Below are positions 18,141-26,631 of a DNA stretch of 64,000 nucleotides, one piece after another. The translations under genes were made by a program, and so were the position numbers. Source of the DNA: Tropicimonas sediminicola (GTDB taxonomy: Bacteria; Pseudomonadota; Alphaproteobacteria; Rhodobacterales; Rhodobacteraceae); NCBI RefSeq assembly GCF_900188335.1, contig NZ_FZOY01000005.1:310001-374000 (forward strand), in the 5' to 3' direction. Under the pieces are notes generated by a model. That model was not told the origin of the DNA. It searched no databases and saw only the letters and a list, made by a program, of their open reading frames with translations. Each line of letters opens with the position of its first letter. Within the stretch, counting starts at the first letter, position 1.

Positions 18141-19217
18141 ATGAAAAAGATCCTTCTCGCTTCGACCGCCCTGGTCGCCTTCGCCGGCGCCGCGGCTGCG
18201 AACGATAACATTGCACTCTCCGGCTCCGCCGAGCTGGGTGTGGTTGGCGGCGGTGGCGACATCGATCGCGAGCCCCAGTTCATGCAGAGCATCGACGTCC
18301 GCTTCTCGCTGTCGGCTGAAACCGATGGCGGCCTGGTCTTCGGTGGTACCATCGACCTGGACGACGTGTCCGACTCCTCCACCCAGGGCCTGGGCGACGT
18401 GACCGGCTACGCCGACTTCACCGTCTTCGTCTCCGGCGAGTTCGGCACCGTGACCATGGGCGACACCGACGGCGCTCTGGACTGGGCCATGCAGGACCCG
18501 GCAGCTGTTGGCTCCCCCGGCTCCATCGCGGACGACGAAACCGCCCACTTCGGCCGTGAAGACACCTACCTCGACGGTGACTACGACGGTCAGGTGCTGC
18601 GTTACGACTACACCTACGGTGACTTCGGCTTCGCCGTGTCGCTCGAAATGGACGACGCGAACGACGCAGAGCTGGATGCCGCTGACCGTGACCGTTACGA
18701 CCCGGCTTGGGCTGTTGGCGCCAAGTGGTCGCCGGAGCTCGGCGCTGGCGTCCTGAAGCTCGGCATCGGTTACCAGGAATCCGACAACGGTTCGGTTACC
18801 TTCGGTTCGGACGACACGAACATCCAGGTTGGGTTCGGTGAAGACGCCTCCGTCTGGGGTCTGTCGGCTGCCTACGAAATGGACAACGGCTTCTCCATCG
18901 GTGCCGTCTACTCCGATTGGGACAGCGATGCCCTGAAGTCCGGTTCGCACTGGGCCATCGGCGGTGGCTTCAGCTGGGATGCCTTCAGCATCGCAGCCAA
19001 CTACGGCGAGCGCGACTTCGACGTCCGGGGCAGCGGCGACGTGGAAACCTCCGGCTGGGGTCTGGCCATGGGCTACGACCTGGGCGGCGGCCTGTCGGTT
19101 CTGGCCGGCTACGGCAACTCCGAGGCGAGCGCCCGTGGCTTCGCCGACGACGACGCCACCAGCAATGGCGATATCGACTGGGACTCCTACTCGCTGGGTC
19201 TGTCGATGTCCTTCTGA
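18141..19217 (+). CDS. Outer-membrane porin (Rhodobacter type)
   Basis: A 358-residue trimeric general porin, probably the major one. It has a signal peptide (residues 1-20, cleaved AAA-NDN), alternating beta-strand segments, many acidic residues in the loops (DDANDAELDAADRDRYD) and the C-terminal Phe (LGLSMSF) read by the BAM complex. The family is the Rhodobacter capsulatus porin type. Codon use is strongly biased (mostly GGC/GAC/TCC) and the strong GAGGGAAAA ribosome site and terminator suggest high expression. It is monocistronic with about 240 bases upstream. The acidic character would favour cation selectivity and is common in marine species. Confidence 0.93.
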   Translation: MKKILLASTALVAFAGAAAANDNIALSGSAELGVVGGGGDIDREPQFMQSIDVRFSLSAETDGGLVFGGTIDLDDVSDSSTQGLGDVTGYADFTVFVSGEFGTVTMGDTDGALDWAMQDPAAVGSPGSIADDETAHFGREDTYLDGDYDGQVLRYDYTYGDFGFAVSLEMDDANDAELDAADRDRYDPAWAVGAKWSPELGAGVLKLGIGYQESDNGSVTFGSDDTNIQVGFGEDASVWGLSAAYEMDNGFSIGAVYSDWDSDALKSGSHWAIGGGFSWDAFSIAANYGERDFDVRGSGDVETSGWGLAMGYDLGGGLSVLAGYGNSEASARGFADDDATSNGDIDWDSYSLGLSMSF

Positions 19218-19242
19218 TCTCCGGATCGGATAGAATTGAGGG

Positions 19243-19274
19243 AAGAGCGGGCATTCGCCCGCTCTTTTCTTTTT
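19243..19274 (+). terminator. Rho-independent terminator of the porin gene
   Basis: A perfect 10-base stem (AAGAGCGGGC against GCCCGCTCTT) with an ATTC loop, followed by TTCTTTTT. It lies 25 bases after the porin stop codon and is the strongest terminator in the window. Confidence 0.93.
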
Positions 19275-19322
19275 GGGGCACACGCGCGATAGCTTGACCA
19301 GTCAAGCCTGAACGGATCGCCC

Positions 19323-20795
19323 ATGCTCCCCCTGAACCCTTCCCGGATCCCCACCGAATTCAAACGCGCGCAGGACCTGCAACGCAGTGGCGAGTTCGAA
19401 AAGGCGAAGGCCATATACAAGGCCATTGCCGACGTGGCTCCGCGGCTGACGGAGGTTCACTTCCACCTCGGCAGGATCGCGTTCGACCAGGGTGATACCG
19501 ACGGGGCGCTGGCGCATCTGGAGCGCGCGAGGCGCCTCAAGCCCGCCGAGCCGGCCATCCTCTCGGCGATGACGGCGGTGCTGTCCTCGGTCGGGCGGGA
19601 CAAGGACGCAATCACCCTCTACGACGACGCGCTCGCAACCCATCCGACGGCGGAGAACCTCCGCATCGACCGGGCGTTCCTGCTGCAGCGCATGGGAGAG
19701 ATCGACAGGGCGGACAGGGAGCTGCGCCGCGTTCTCAAGAAATCCCCGCTCCGCGGCGACGTCTACCGGATGCTGGTGGTGCCCAAGAAGGTGAAGGCGG
19801 ACGACCCGGTGATCCGCATGATGGAGCAGGCCCACGCCGACCCCAGGGTGAAGGGCGCCAACCGGGTGCAGCTCCAGTTCGCGCTGGCCAAGGCGATGGA
19901 AGACACCGGCCAGACGAAGCGGGTCTTCACCTATCTGACGCCGGCCAACAGGGCGACGAAGGAGCTCTACAAGTATGACGTCTCGGAACGGCGGGACGAG
20001 GTGGAGGCGCTGATCGACGCCTTTTCCGGCCACGATTTCACGCCCTCCGCGCCGGCCAGCGAAGACTTCGCGCCGATCTTCGTCACCGGTCTTCCGCGGT
20101 CGGGAACGACCCTGGTGGAGCAGGTGCTTGCCAGTCATTCGCAGGTCACCGCCGCGGGCGAGCAGTCCATTTCGCCGCGGCTCTGCTTTGGCGTGATCGG
20201 AATGCCGAAGACAGGATTTCGCCCGGCGGCGGAACTCTCCGGCACCGAGATCGAGGGACTCGGGCAGGCCTACCAGGACGCCATTCGCAAGGCCGTCGCC
20301 TTCGATCGCGTGGTCACCGACAAGGGCATCCAGTCCCATCTGTTCATGGGGCTGCTGAAGCAGGCCATTCCCTCGGCCCGATTCGTCGTGGTGCGCCGGG
20401 ATCCGCGGGACCTTCTGTTCTCGATCTACAAGAACCAGTTCAAGCCGGGCACGCACCGCTATGCCTACGACCTGGAGGACCTCGCCGCCTATTACGCGAC
20501 CTTCCTGCGGATGCTCGATTTCTGGCGCGAGGCGCTGCCCGGCGGCTTCCACGAGATCAGCTACGAGGCGCTGGTCGCCGATCCCGAGGCCGAAAGCCGG
20601 GCGCTCGTCGAGGCGGCAGGGCTGGAATGGGAGGACGCCTGCCTTGAATTCCACGCCGCGAAACGCGAGGTGAAGACCTTGTCGATTGGCCAGGTGCGCC
20701 AGCCGATCTACACGACCTCGGCGCGGGCCTGGGTGAAATACGAAACCGAGCTCGCGCCGCTGACGGCGGCGCTGGAGCGGGAAGGGGTGCTGTAA
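19323..20795 (+). CDS. TPR-containing sulfotransferase
   Basis: A 490-residue protein in two parts. Residues about 10-210 form tetratricopeptide-like helices (HFHLGRIAFDQGDTDGALAHL is one). Residues about 250-480 form a PAPS-dependent sulfotransferase domain with the 5'-phosphosulfate loop TGLPRSGTTLVEQVL and the 3'-phosphate motif VVRRDPRDLLFSIYKNQF. It would move a sulfuryl group from PAPS to an unknown acceptor, possibly a polysaccharide or peptide; the repeats may bring the acceptor. No signal peptide, so it acts in the cytosol. yggS follows after one base, suggesting an operon. The product adenosine 3',5'-bisphosphate could be recycled by the CysQ-like enzyme at 0.9 kb. Confidence 0.88.
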   Translation: MLPLNPSRIPTEFKRAQDLQRSGEFEKAKAIYKAIADVAPRLTEVHFHLGRIAFDQGDTDGALAHLERARRLKPAEPAILSAMTAVLSSVGRDKDAITLYDDALATHPTAENLRIDRAFLLQRMGEIDRADRELRRVLKKSPLRGDVYRMLVVPKKVKADDPVIRMMEQAHADPRVKGANRVQLQFALAKAMEDTGQTKRVFTYLTPANRATKELYKYDVSERRDEVEALIDAFSGHDFTPSAPASEDFAPIFVTGLPRSGTTLVEQVLASHSQVTAAGEQSISPRLCFGVIGMPKTGFRPAAELSGTEIEGLGQAYQDAIRKAVAFDRVVTDKGIQSHLFMGLLKQAIPSARFVVVRRDPRDLLFSIYKNQFKPGTHRYAYDLEDLAAYYATFLRMLDFWREALPGGFHEISYEALVADPEAESRALVEAAGLEWEDACLEFHAAKREVKTLSIGQVRQPIYTTSARAWVKYETELAPLTAALEREGVL

Positions 20796-20796
20796 C

Positions 20797-21450
20797 ATGG
20801 GGCTGGACGACATCCGCAAACGGATCGCAAAGGCTGAGGCCGAGGCGGGCCGGCCCGCCGGCAGCACGACTCTGATCGCGGTCTCCAAGGTGCAGCCGCT
20901 GGAGCGGGTGGAGGCGGTGCTCGAGGCCGGGCACCGGGTCTTTGGCGAGAACCGGGTGCAGGAGGCGCAGGGCAAGTGGCCGGCCTTCCGCGAAAGGTTC
21001 GACGGGGTCGAGCTGCACCTGATCGGGCCGCTGCAGACCAACAAGGCGCGGGTGGCGTTCGAGCTGTTCGACGCGATCCATACGCTCGACCGCCCCAAGC
21101 TCGCCACCACGCTGGCGCGGCTGGCGCAGGAGATGGGGCGCTGCCCGCCGCTCTTCATCCAGGTCAACACCGGCGAGGAGCCGCAGAAGGCCGGCGTGCT
21201 GCCGGCGGAGGCCGATGCCTTCGTGGCCGAGGCGCGGGCTCTGGACCTGCCTGTGCAGGGGCTGATGTGCATCCCGCCCGTGGAGGAGGAGCCGAGCCTG
21301 CACTTCGCGCTGCTCGCCAAGATCGCCGCCCGCAACGGGCTCGACGGGCTGTCGATGGGGATGAGCGGCGATTTCGAGCGGGCGATCGCGCAGGGGGCGA
21401 CCCATGTCCGCGTCGGCTCGGCAATCTTCGGCGAGCGCGATTACGGCTAG
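20797..21450 (+). CDS. yggS: PLP homeostasis protein, YggS family
   Basis: A 217-residue TIM-barrel protein of the YggS/PROSC family, which binds pyridoxal 5'-phosphate and controls its free level without catalysing a known reaction. The PLP-binding Lys lies in LIAVSKVQPLE (near residue 27), followed by the family motifs VFGENRVQEAQGKW, ELHLIGPLQTNK and LFIQVNTGEEPQKAG, and the C-terminal SMGMSGDFERAIAQGATHVRVGS split by a short loop. Length is normal. The ATG sits one base after the sulfotransferase stop, so the two are co-transcribed. Confidence 0.95.
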   Translation: MGLDDIRKRIAKAEAEAGRPAGSTTLIAVSKVQPLERVEAVLEAGHRVFGENRVQEAQGKWPAFRERFDGVELHLIGPLQTNKARVAFELFDAIHTLDRPKLATTLARLAQEMGRCPPLFIQVNTGEEPQKAGVLPAEADAFVAEARALDLPVQGLMCIPPVEEEPSLHFALLAKIAARNGLDGLSMGMSGDFERAIAQGATHVRVGSAIFGERDYG

Positions 21451-21479
21451 GTCGCCGCGACCGGCGCCATCCTGAAAGT

Positions 21480-21974
21480 TCAGGGAACGATGAGCCGGGT
21501 GCCGGGCGCGGCCTGGGGGGCGATCCAGGCGAGGTGATCGCGGCGAAAGGCGATGCAGCCTTCGGTGGGGTGGCGCGGCTTGCGCCAGCTGTGCAGGAAG
21601 ATCGCGGAGCCGCGGCCAGGCGTGGCCACCGGCCAGTTCCAGTCCGTCGTCAGGACGATATCGTAGAGCGGATCGGCGCGGCGCAGGCGCTCGTGGCTGA
21701 AAGCGTGCGGCGCCCGGACATGGGTGTTGTAGGCCGGATCCGCGGGATCGTCGGACCACAGGTCGTCCGGGCCGATGGGCCTGGCCCAGGGGGCCGGCGG
21801 CAGGAGCCGGTCGGGGCGATAATAGAGTCCCGCAATGCAGTGGATGCCCCGCGGCGTGGCGCCGTCGCCTTCCCGCTTGTCGGCGCGGAGCCCGCCCTTA
21901 CCGATGGCGGCGGGAAAGGTGCGGCCCATGAAGCGGATGCCGCGCGGGGTCAGCACGAGGTCCTGAGGGGTCAC
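21480..21974 (-). CDS. L,D-transpeptidase-like (YkuD) protein
   Basis: A 164-residue protein of the L,D-transpeptidase catalytic-domain family. The active-site motif is FLHSWRKPRHPTEGCIAF with His128 and the nucleophile Cys140. Earlier conserved parts include GKGGLRADKREGDGATPRG. It lacks a signal peptide, unlike the two paralogues near 46-47 kb, and belongs to the shorter 'DUF-type' branch common in Rhizobiales and Rhodobacterales. It may remodel peptidoglycan cross-links or act on other amide substrates. Its GTG start overlaps the ribA stop (GTGA), so it is translated with ribA. Confidence 0.8.
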   Translation of the reverse strand: MTPQDLVLTPRGIRFMGRTFPAAIGKGGLRADKREGDGATPRGIHCIAGLYYRPDRLLPPAPWARPIGPDDLWSDDPADPAYNTHVRAPHAFSHERLRRADPLYDIVLTTDWNWPVATPGRGSAIFLHSWRKPRHPTEGCIAFRRDHLAWIAPQAAPGTRLIVP

Positions 21975-23053
21975 AGCAGGTGGCCCGACTTCGCGGCCTT
22001 GGTGGCGAGATAGGCGGCGTTCTCGCGGGTGTGTCCGACCTTGAGCGGCACACGCTCGGTGACGTCGATCCCCTGGGCCTGCATCATGGCGATCTTGGCG
22101 GGGTTGTTCGTCATCAGCCGGACCGAGGAGAACCCCAGCTCCCGCAGCAGCGCCGCGCCGATCCGGAAGTCGCGCTCATCGTCCTCGAAGCCGAGCCGGT
22201 GGTTGGCCTCCACGGTGTCGAACCCCTGGTCCTGCAGGCTGTAGGCCCGCATCTTGTTGGCAAGCCCAATGCCGCGCCCTTCCTGGTTGAGATAGAGCAG
22301 AACGCCGGCCCCTTCCTCGCCCATCGCGGCGAGCGCGGCGTGGAGTTGCGGGCCGCAGTCGCACTTGAGCGAGCCGAGGATGTCCCCGGTGAAACAGGCG
22401 GAGTGCAGCCGGGCGAGGACCGGTTTCGCGCGGTCGGGCTGACCGATCTCCACGGCATAGTGTTCCTCGCCGCCGTCGCCCGGGCGAAAGATGTGCAGCC
22501 GCCCGGCCCGGGCCAGCGCCATCGGCAGGCGGGCGGAGACGACCTCCTCGTATTGCGGGGCGCTCGAAGGGGCGCTGTCGGAAAACAGGTCGAGGATGGT
22601 CAGGTTCGAGGTGATCGCGACGGACAGGTCGGGCAGGGGGCGCACCAGGACCGCCGGAAGCAGCCGTGCTTCCTTGGCCAGCGCGATGGCGGCGCGGTGC
22701 AGGGTGGCCGGGCTGTCGCGCTCGGTGCGGAACGGGCCCTTCAACGGGTCGGTCAGGTCGTCGGCCGGATCGGCCACAGACTGCGCCCAGGCAAGCGAGG
22801 CATCCCGCGGCAGGGCGATCCGCGCCAGGTCTCCGTCGTAGGCGCGCGCCTTGAGGGTCTCGGCCCGGCGGGCGGTGATGGCGAGGGTCGCACCCGGTTC
22901 GGCGGTCATCATGGCAAACCGGTCCGGCGAGAGGCATTCGACGGCGGCGACAAGCGCCACGCTGTCGCCGTCCCGCAAGCAGACCGGAACCCCGATGCGC
23001 AGGTCGGCGCGCGCGCGGGCACGGCGTTCGGCGGGGGAGGGGGCAAGGGTCAT
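21971..23053 (-). CDS. ribA: GTP cyclohydrolase II
   Basis: A 360-residue enzyme that opens GTP to 2,5-diamino-6-ribosylamino-pyrimidinone phosphate, the first step of riboflavin synthesis. The catalytic half (about residues 160-360) has the zinc-binding cysteines in HSACFTGDILGSLKCDCGPQL (split across the loop), then LLYLNQEGRGIGL and ANHRLGFEDDERDF. The N-terminal half is not a working DHBP synthase: it lacks the acidic metal-binding motif and is only loosely similar. I chose the ATG at 23053 (MTLAPSPAERR); the longer frame to 23212 runs over the promoter region. It is divergent from the response-regulator gene. Confidence 0.92.
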   Translation of the reverse strand: MTLAPSPAERRARARADLRIGVPVCLRDGDSVALVAAVECLSPDRFAMMTAEPGATLAITARRAETLKARAYDGDLARIALPRDASLAWAQSVADPADDLTDPLKGPFRTERDSPATLHRAAIALAKEARLLPAVLVRPLPDLSVAITSNLTILDLFSDSAPSSAPQYEEVVSARLPMALARAGRLHIFRPGDGGEEHYAVEIGQPDRAKPVLARLHSACFTGDILGSLKCDCGPQLHAALAAMGEEGAGVLLYLNQEGRGIGLANKMRAYSLQDQGFDTVEANHRLGFEDDERDFRIGAALLRELGFSSVRLMTNNPAKIAMMQAQGIDVTERVPLKVGHTRENAAYLATKAAKSGHLL

Positions 23054-23217
23054 GGCGGCTCGTTTTCTCTGGGGCGGAGCGTTAGCACGTTCCCCGGAGG
23101 CCCGGAAGCTGAAACAATCGGGCGGGTGTTGACACATCGCCGTGAGATCCTTGCAGCAAATCTTGCCGCAAAGGTCACCCGCCCGCATCTCCCGGTGAAC
23201 ACAAGGAGGCATACCCC

Positions 23218-23904
23218 ATGGGCACGCTGAAGAAGATCCTGCTGGTAGACGACGAGGACGACCTGCGCGAGGCGCTGAGCGAGCAACTCGTGATGACCGA
23301 AGATTTCGACGTGTTCGAGGCCGGCAACGGCCACGAGGCGATGGAAAAGGTCAAGGCCGGGCTCTACGACCTGGTGATCCTCGACGTGGGGCTTCCCGAT
23401 ACCGACGGGCGCGAGCTTTGCCGGCTGATGCGCAAGCAGGGCGTGAAATGCCCGATCCTGATGCTGACCGGCCACGACAGCGACGCCGACACGATCCTCG
23501 GGCTTGATGCCGGTGCCAACGACTACGTGACCAAGCCGTTCAAGTTCCCGGTGCTGCTGGCCCGTATCCGCGCCCAGCTCCGCCAGCACGAGCAGTCAGA
23601 GGACGCCGTGTTCCAGCTTGGGCCGTATACTTTCAAGCCGGCGATGAAGATGCTGATCGACGAGAACGAGCGCAAGATCCGGCTGACCGAGAAGGAAACC
23701 AACATCCTCAAGTTCCTCTATCGCGCGACCGACGGCGTCGTGGCGCGCGACGTGCTGCTGCACGAGGTCTGGGGATATAACGCTGGAGTCACGACGCACA
23801 CGCTAGAAACGCACATCTACCGGTTGCGCCAGAAGATCGAGCCCGATCCCTCGAACGCCCGTCTTCTGGTAACCGAATCCGGCGGATATCGCCTCGTTGC
23901 GTGA
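23218..23904 (+). CDS. OmpR/PhoB-family response regulator
   Basis: A 228-residue two-component response regulator. The receiver domain (residues 1-120) has the acidic pair Asp11-Asp12, the phospho-acceptor Asp56 (ILDVGLPDTDG), Thr84 and Lys106 (YVTKPFKFP). The winged-helix DNA-binding domain (about 130-228) has the typical LTEKETNILKFLY and YRLRQKIEPD motifs. No histidine kinase is adjacent, so it is an orphan in the window. Its ATG follows AAGGAGG. It is divergent from ribA. Identity with a named regulator (for example CenR) cannot be settled from one sequence. A structured 3' region and terminator follow. Confidence 0.9.
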   Translation: MGTLKKILLVDDEDDLREALSEQLVMTEDFDVFEAGNGHEAMEKVKAGLYDLVILDVGLPDTDGRELCRLMRKQGVKCPILMLTGHDSDADTILGLDAGANDYVTKPFKFPVLLARIRAQLRQHEQSEDAVFQLGPYTFKPAMKMLIDENERKIRLTEKETNILKFLYRATDGVVARDVLLHEVWGYNAGVTTHTLETHIYRLRQKIEPDPSNARLLVTESGGYRLVA

Positions 23905-23912
23905 TCGCCAAC

Positions 23913-23943
23913 GTTAACACCTTCCGTGAAGGAAGTTGTTAAC
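23913..23943. repeat. Inverted repeat just after the response-regulator gene
   Basis: GTTAACACCTTCC and GGAAGTTGTTAAC, 13-base arms with one mismatch around a GTGAA loop, eight bases after the stop codon. No T-run follows, so it is probably an mRNA 3' hairpin or processing site, or a protein-binding dyad. Confidence 0.6.
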
Positions 23944-23949
23944 CTTGTC

Positions 23950-24032
23950 TGGATAGTCTCCCCTTGTCGCGTCGGGGTGATGGCGCGGCACCTCCCTGTT
24001 GGACTGGCCCGGGCTTCGGCCCGGGTCTTTTT
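23950..24032 (+). ncRNA. Possible small RNA or structured 3' UTR
   Basis: Between the response-regulator stop and the terminator lies about 80 bases that fold well: CCCCTTGTCGCGTCGGGG forms a stem, followed by a pyrimidine-rich CACCTCCCTG (able to pair with Shine-Dalgarno sites), then the terminator hairpin. This layout is like alphaproteobacterial 3'-UTR-derived sRNAs. No clear promoter is seen, so it could also be plain 3' UTR. Confidence 0.3.
24006..24032 (+). terminator. Rho-independent terminator
   Basis: GGCCCGGGC, loop TTCG, GCCCGGGTC, then TTTTTC: a nine-base stem with one G-U pair. It ends transcription from the response-regulator gene or from a small RNA starting upstream. Confidence 0.88.
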
Positions 24033-24280
24033 CTTGTGGGCGCGGGGCCAGGGATTCACAGGCCGGAGCTCCGTGTACCGCGTTCGGCTTGCTCCGAATT
24101 TCCCGAAACTGGAAACGATCCCGCTGTCGAGCTGGCTTCTGTTCGGCTGGCGTGAACGGTTCCGGCAAATTCTTTTGAGCGAGACGATTGCGCTGATACC
24201 TTTCCGGGGTTCGAAAGTGCGGGGCGCTGTCGCGGTGTGTGCGGGGTGCCTGCGCGGGTTCGGCTGTAATGGGGGGAAAC
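24033..24280. other. Intergenic region before the basic secreted protein gene
   Basis: About 250 bases between the terminator and the next start codon. I see no coding frame with family support and no clear promoter hexamers. It should contain the promoter of the downstream gene. Confidence 0.4.
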
Positions 24281-24733
24281 ATGTTCAAGTTCACAATTCT
24301 GGCTTCCGCTGTCGCTCTTGCCGTCGTTCTGCCAAAGGGAGCAGAGGCGGGGGCGGTGCCGGATCGGACGCACGCCACCGGCGCGATGGCGCATCTCGTC
24401 GAGATCAAGGGCGCGAAGAAGGACGCCGACGCCAGGGCGGAACGCAAGGCCGAACGGAAGGAAGCCCGGGCCGAGCGGAGGGAGAAGCGGCGGGCCGAGC
24501 GCGAGGCTCGGAAGTCGTCGCGCGAGGCGCGTCCCCGGAACCCGAAATGGAATGACGAACACGCCGCGTTCGTCGATCAGGCCCGCAATACCAATTCGGG
24601 CATCGGCAACGGCGGCGAGACGCCCGACTTCGAGAATGGCGGCTGGATGTCCTTCCCGAGCGAGAGCCTCGACAGGGACCCGGCCAATTCGCGGCTGCAG
24701 TGCCAGGGGGGCAAGAACACCAACCGTTGCTGA
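24281..24733 (+). CDS. Small secreted protein with charged single-helix segment
   Basis: A 150-residue protein I do not recognise. A signal peptide covers residues 1-23 (MFKFTILASAVALAVVLPKG, cleavage near AEA-G). Residues about 45-82 are almost only Ala, Arg, Glu and Lys (for example ERKAERKEARAERREKRR), the pattern of a stable single alpha helix. The C-terminal third (NPKWNDEHAAFVDQARNTNSG) contains a Gly/Asn-rich segment and two Cys near the end (LQCQGG and NRC) that may form a disulfide. ATG at 24281 is preceded by a purine-rich GGGGGGAAA. The upstream region is non-coding and the next gene (xthA) is 91 bases away. Likely periplasmic; role unknown. Confidence 0.65.
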   Translation: MFKFTILASAVALAVVLPKGAEAGAVPDRTHATGAMAHLVEIKGAKKDADARAERKAERKEARAERREKRRAEREARKSSREARPRNPKWNDEHAAFVDQARNTNSGIGNGGETPDFENGGWMSFPSESLDRDPANSRLQCQGGKNTNRC

Positions 24734-24824
24734 GGACAAAGGGGCGGGCCGGTGGTCCGGCCGCCCTTGAGGCCGCGGTGCGGGGGCGCTAGGGTCGCGC
24801 GGCATTTGACGCCGGAGACGCCCC

Positions 24825-25613
24825 ATGCCCTTCACCCTCGCCACCTGGAACATCAACTCCGTGCGCCTGCGCGCCGGTCTCGTGGCGCGGCTGCTGCGCG
24901 ACGAGGCGCCGGACATCCTGTGCTTGCAGGAATGCAAGAGCCCGGTGGACAAGATCCCGGCCGATATCTTCACCGCGCTCGGCTACACCCACATGATCGC
25001 CCGCGGCCAGAAGGGCTACAACGGCGTGGCGATCCTGTCGAAACTGCCGATGGAGGATGTCGGCGACATGGATTTCGCGGAGCTCGGCCATGCGCGCCAC
25101 GTCGCCGGGCGGCTGGCGAACGGGGTGGTGATCCACAACTTCTACGTCCCCGCCGGCGGCGACAAGCCGGACCGGGAGATCAACGAGAAGTTCGGCCAGA
25201 AGCTCGACTACCTGACCGGGATGCGGGACTGGTTCCATGCCGAGCGCCCGGAAAAGGCCATCCTCGTGGGCGATCTGAACATCGCCCCGCGCGAGGATGA
25301 CGTCTGGAACCACAAGCAGCTTCTGAAGGTGGTCAGCCATACGCCGATCGAGGTCGAGCACCTGGCCGAGACGCAGGATGCCGGCGGCTGGGTGGACGTG
25401 ACCCGGGCCGACATTCCCGCTGGCAATCTCTATTCCTGGTGGTCCTATCGCTCGCCCGACTGGGACGCGGCGGACAAGGGGCGGCGGCTCGATCACGTCT
25501 GGGCGACACCCGACATCTCGAACGCGGCGCATTCCAGCCGGATCCTGCGGGACGTGCGCGGCTGGGAGCAGCCTTCCGACCACGCGCCCGTCTTCGCGAC
25601 CTTCGATCTCTGA
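24825..25613 (+). CDS. xthA: Exodeoxyribonuclease III
   Basis: A 262-residue AP endonuclease/3'-5' exonuclease of base-excision repair. Conserved motifs are in order: TWNINSVRLR (Asn7), LQECKSP with the metal-binding Glu near residue 34, LVGDLNIAPREDDVWN with Asp and Asn near 150, and the catalytic SDHAPVFA near the C-terminus. Length is typical. Cytosolic. Start ATG at 24825 begins directly with the first strand. Followed after 68 bases by the thioredoxin-TPR gene on the same strand. Confidence 0.95.
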   Translation: MPFTLATWNINSVRLRAGLVARLLRDEAPDILCLQECKSPVDKIPADIFTALGYTHMIARGQKGYNGVAILSKLPMEDVGDMDFAELGHARHVAGRLANGVVIHNFYVPAGGDKPDREINEKFGQKLDYLTGMRDWFHAERPEKAILVGDLNIAPREDDVWNHKQLLKVVSHTPIEVEHLAETQDAGGWVDVTRADIPAGNLYSWWSYRSPDWDAADKGRRLDHVWATPDISNAAHSSRILRDVRGWEQPSDHAPVFATFDL

Positions 25614-25681
25614 GGCGCCGCCCTTGCAAGGTGTCGGGCGATGCGCCATCTAAACCCCAAAGACATGCAAGGAAGAGACCG

Positions 25682-26605
25682 ATGCTGGAATTTGGCCAGA
25701 CCCCCCCGCAGAGCGCCCCTGCCGGCCTGATCAAGGACGGCACCGAAGCCACCTTCATGCCCGACGTGATCGACGCCAGCCAGGAAGTGCCGGTCATCGT
25801 CGATTTCTGGGCGCCTTGGTGCGGACCGTGCAAGACGCTCGGGCCGGCGCTCGAGGCAGCCGTCACCGCGGCCGGCGGCAAGGTGACGATGGTCAAGATC
25901 GACGTCGATCAGAACCAGCGGCTGGCGCAGATGCTCGCCCAGCAGGGGTTGCCGCTGCAGTCGATCCCCACGGTCGTCGCCTTCTACAAGGGCCAGGTGG
26001 CCGACATGTTCCAGGGCGCGCTGCCGCAGTCCGAGGTCAAGGCCTTCGTCGACCGCGTTGCCGCGCTGGCCGGTGACGGCGGGCTGGCCGAGGCGGTCGA
26101 GGCGGCCGAAGGCATGCTGAGCGAAGGCGCAGTCGTCGACGCGGCTCAGACCTTTGCGGCGATCCTCGGCGAGGACCCGTTGAATGCGGCTGCGTTCGGT
26201 GGCCTCGTGCGGTCGCACCTGGCGCTCGGAGAGACCGACAAGGCCGAGGCCCTGCTCGCCTCCGCCGCGCCCGAGATCGCCAAGGCCCCCGAGGTCGAAG
26301 CCGCCCGCGCCCAGCTCGAACTGGCCAGGCAGGCGGCCAACGCCGGTCCGGTGGCGGAACTGCGCGCCGCCGTGGAGGCCGACGCCAACGACCATCAGGC
26401 CCGGTTCGACCTCGCCCAGGCGCTGCATGCCAATGGCGAGGTGGAAGAGGCGGTGGCCGAATTGCTCGAACTGTTCCGCCGCGACCGGGAGTGGAATGAC
26501 GGCGCCGCGAAGGCGCAGCTCTTCACGATTTTCGATGCGCTCAAGCCGACCGACCCGGTGGTTCTCAACGGCCGCCGCAAACTCAGCTCGATGATATTTG
26601 CCTGA
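25682..26605 (+). CDS. Thioredoxin-TPR co-chaperone (CnoX/YbbN type)
   Basis: A 307-residue protein with an N-terminal thioredoxin domain (active site WCGPCK, Cys47 and Cys50) and a C-terminal tetratricopeptide-like helical region (about residues 125-300). This is the CnoX/YbbN layout, a holdase that protects proteins from oxidative aggregation and hands them to GroEL or DnaK. Unlike the E. coli protein, the CxxC is intact, as in alphaproteobacterial members, so it can also work as a redox enzyme. It begins with ATG at 25682 and is followed by the LON-N and Trm112 genes on the same strand. Confidence 0.9.
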   Translation: MLEFGQTPPQSAPAGLIKDGTEATFMPDVIDASQEVPVIVDFWAPWCGPCKTLGPALEAAVTAAGGKVTMVKIDVDQNQRLAQMLAQQGLPLQSIPTVVAFYKGQVADMFQGALPQSEVKAFVDRVAALAGDGGLAEAVEAAEGMLSEGAVVDAAQTFAAILGEDPLNAAAFGGLVRSHLALGETDKAEALLASAAPEIAKAPEVEAARAQLELARQAANAGPVAELRAAVEADANDHQARFDLAQALHANGEVEEAVAELLELFRRDREWNDGAAKAQLFTIFDALKPTDPVVLNGRRKLSSMIFA

Positions 26606-26631
26606 CGGCGCGATCCGGCTACCTTGGTTGC

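Noticed and set aside
23129-23160. TTGACA hexamer upstream of the response-regulator gene as a promoter
   Set aside because: No acceptable -10 box at normal spacing; kept only as a note.
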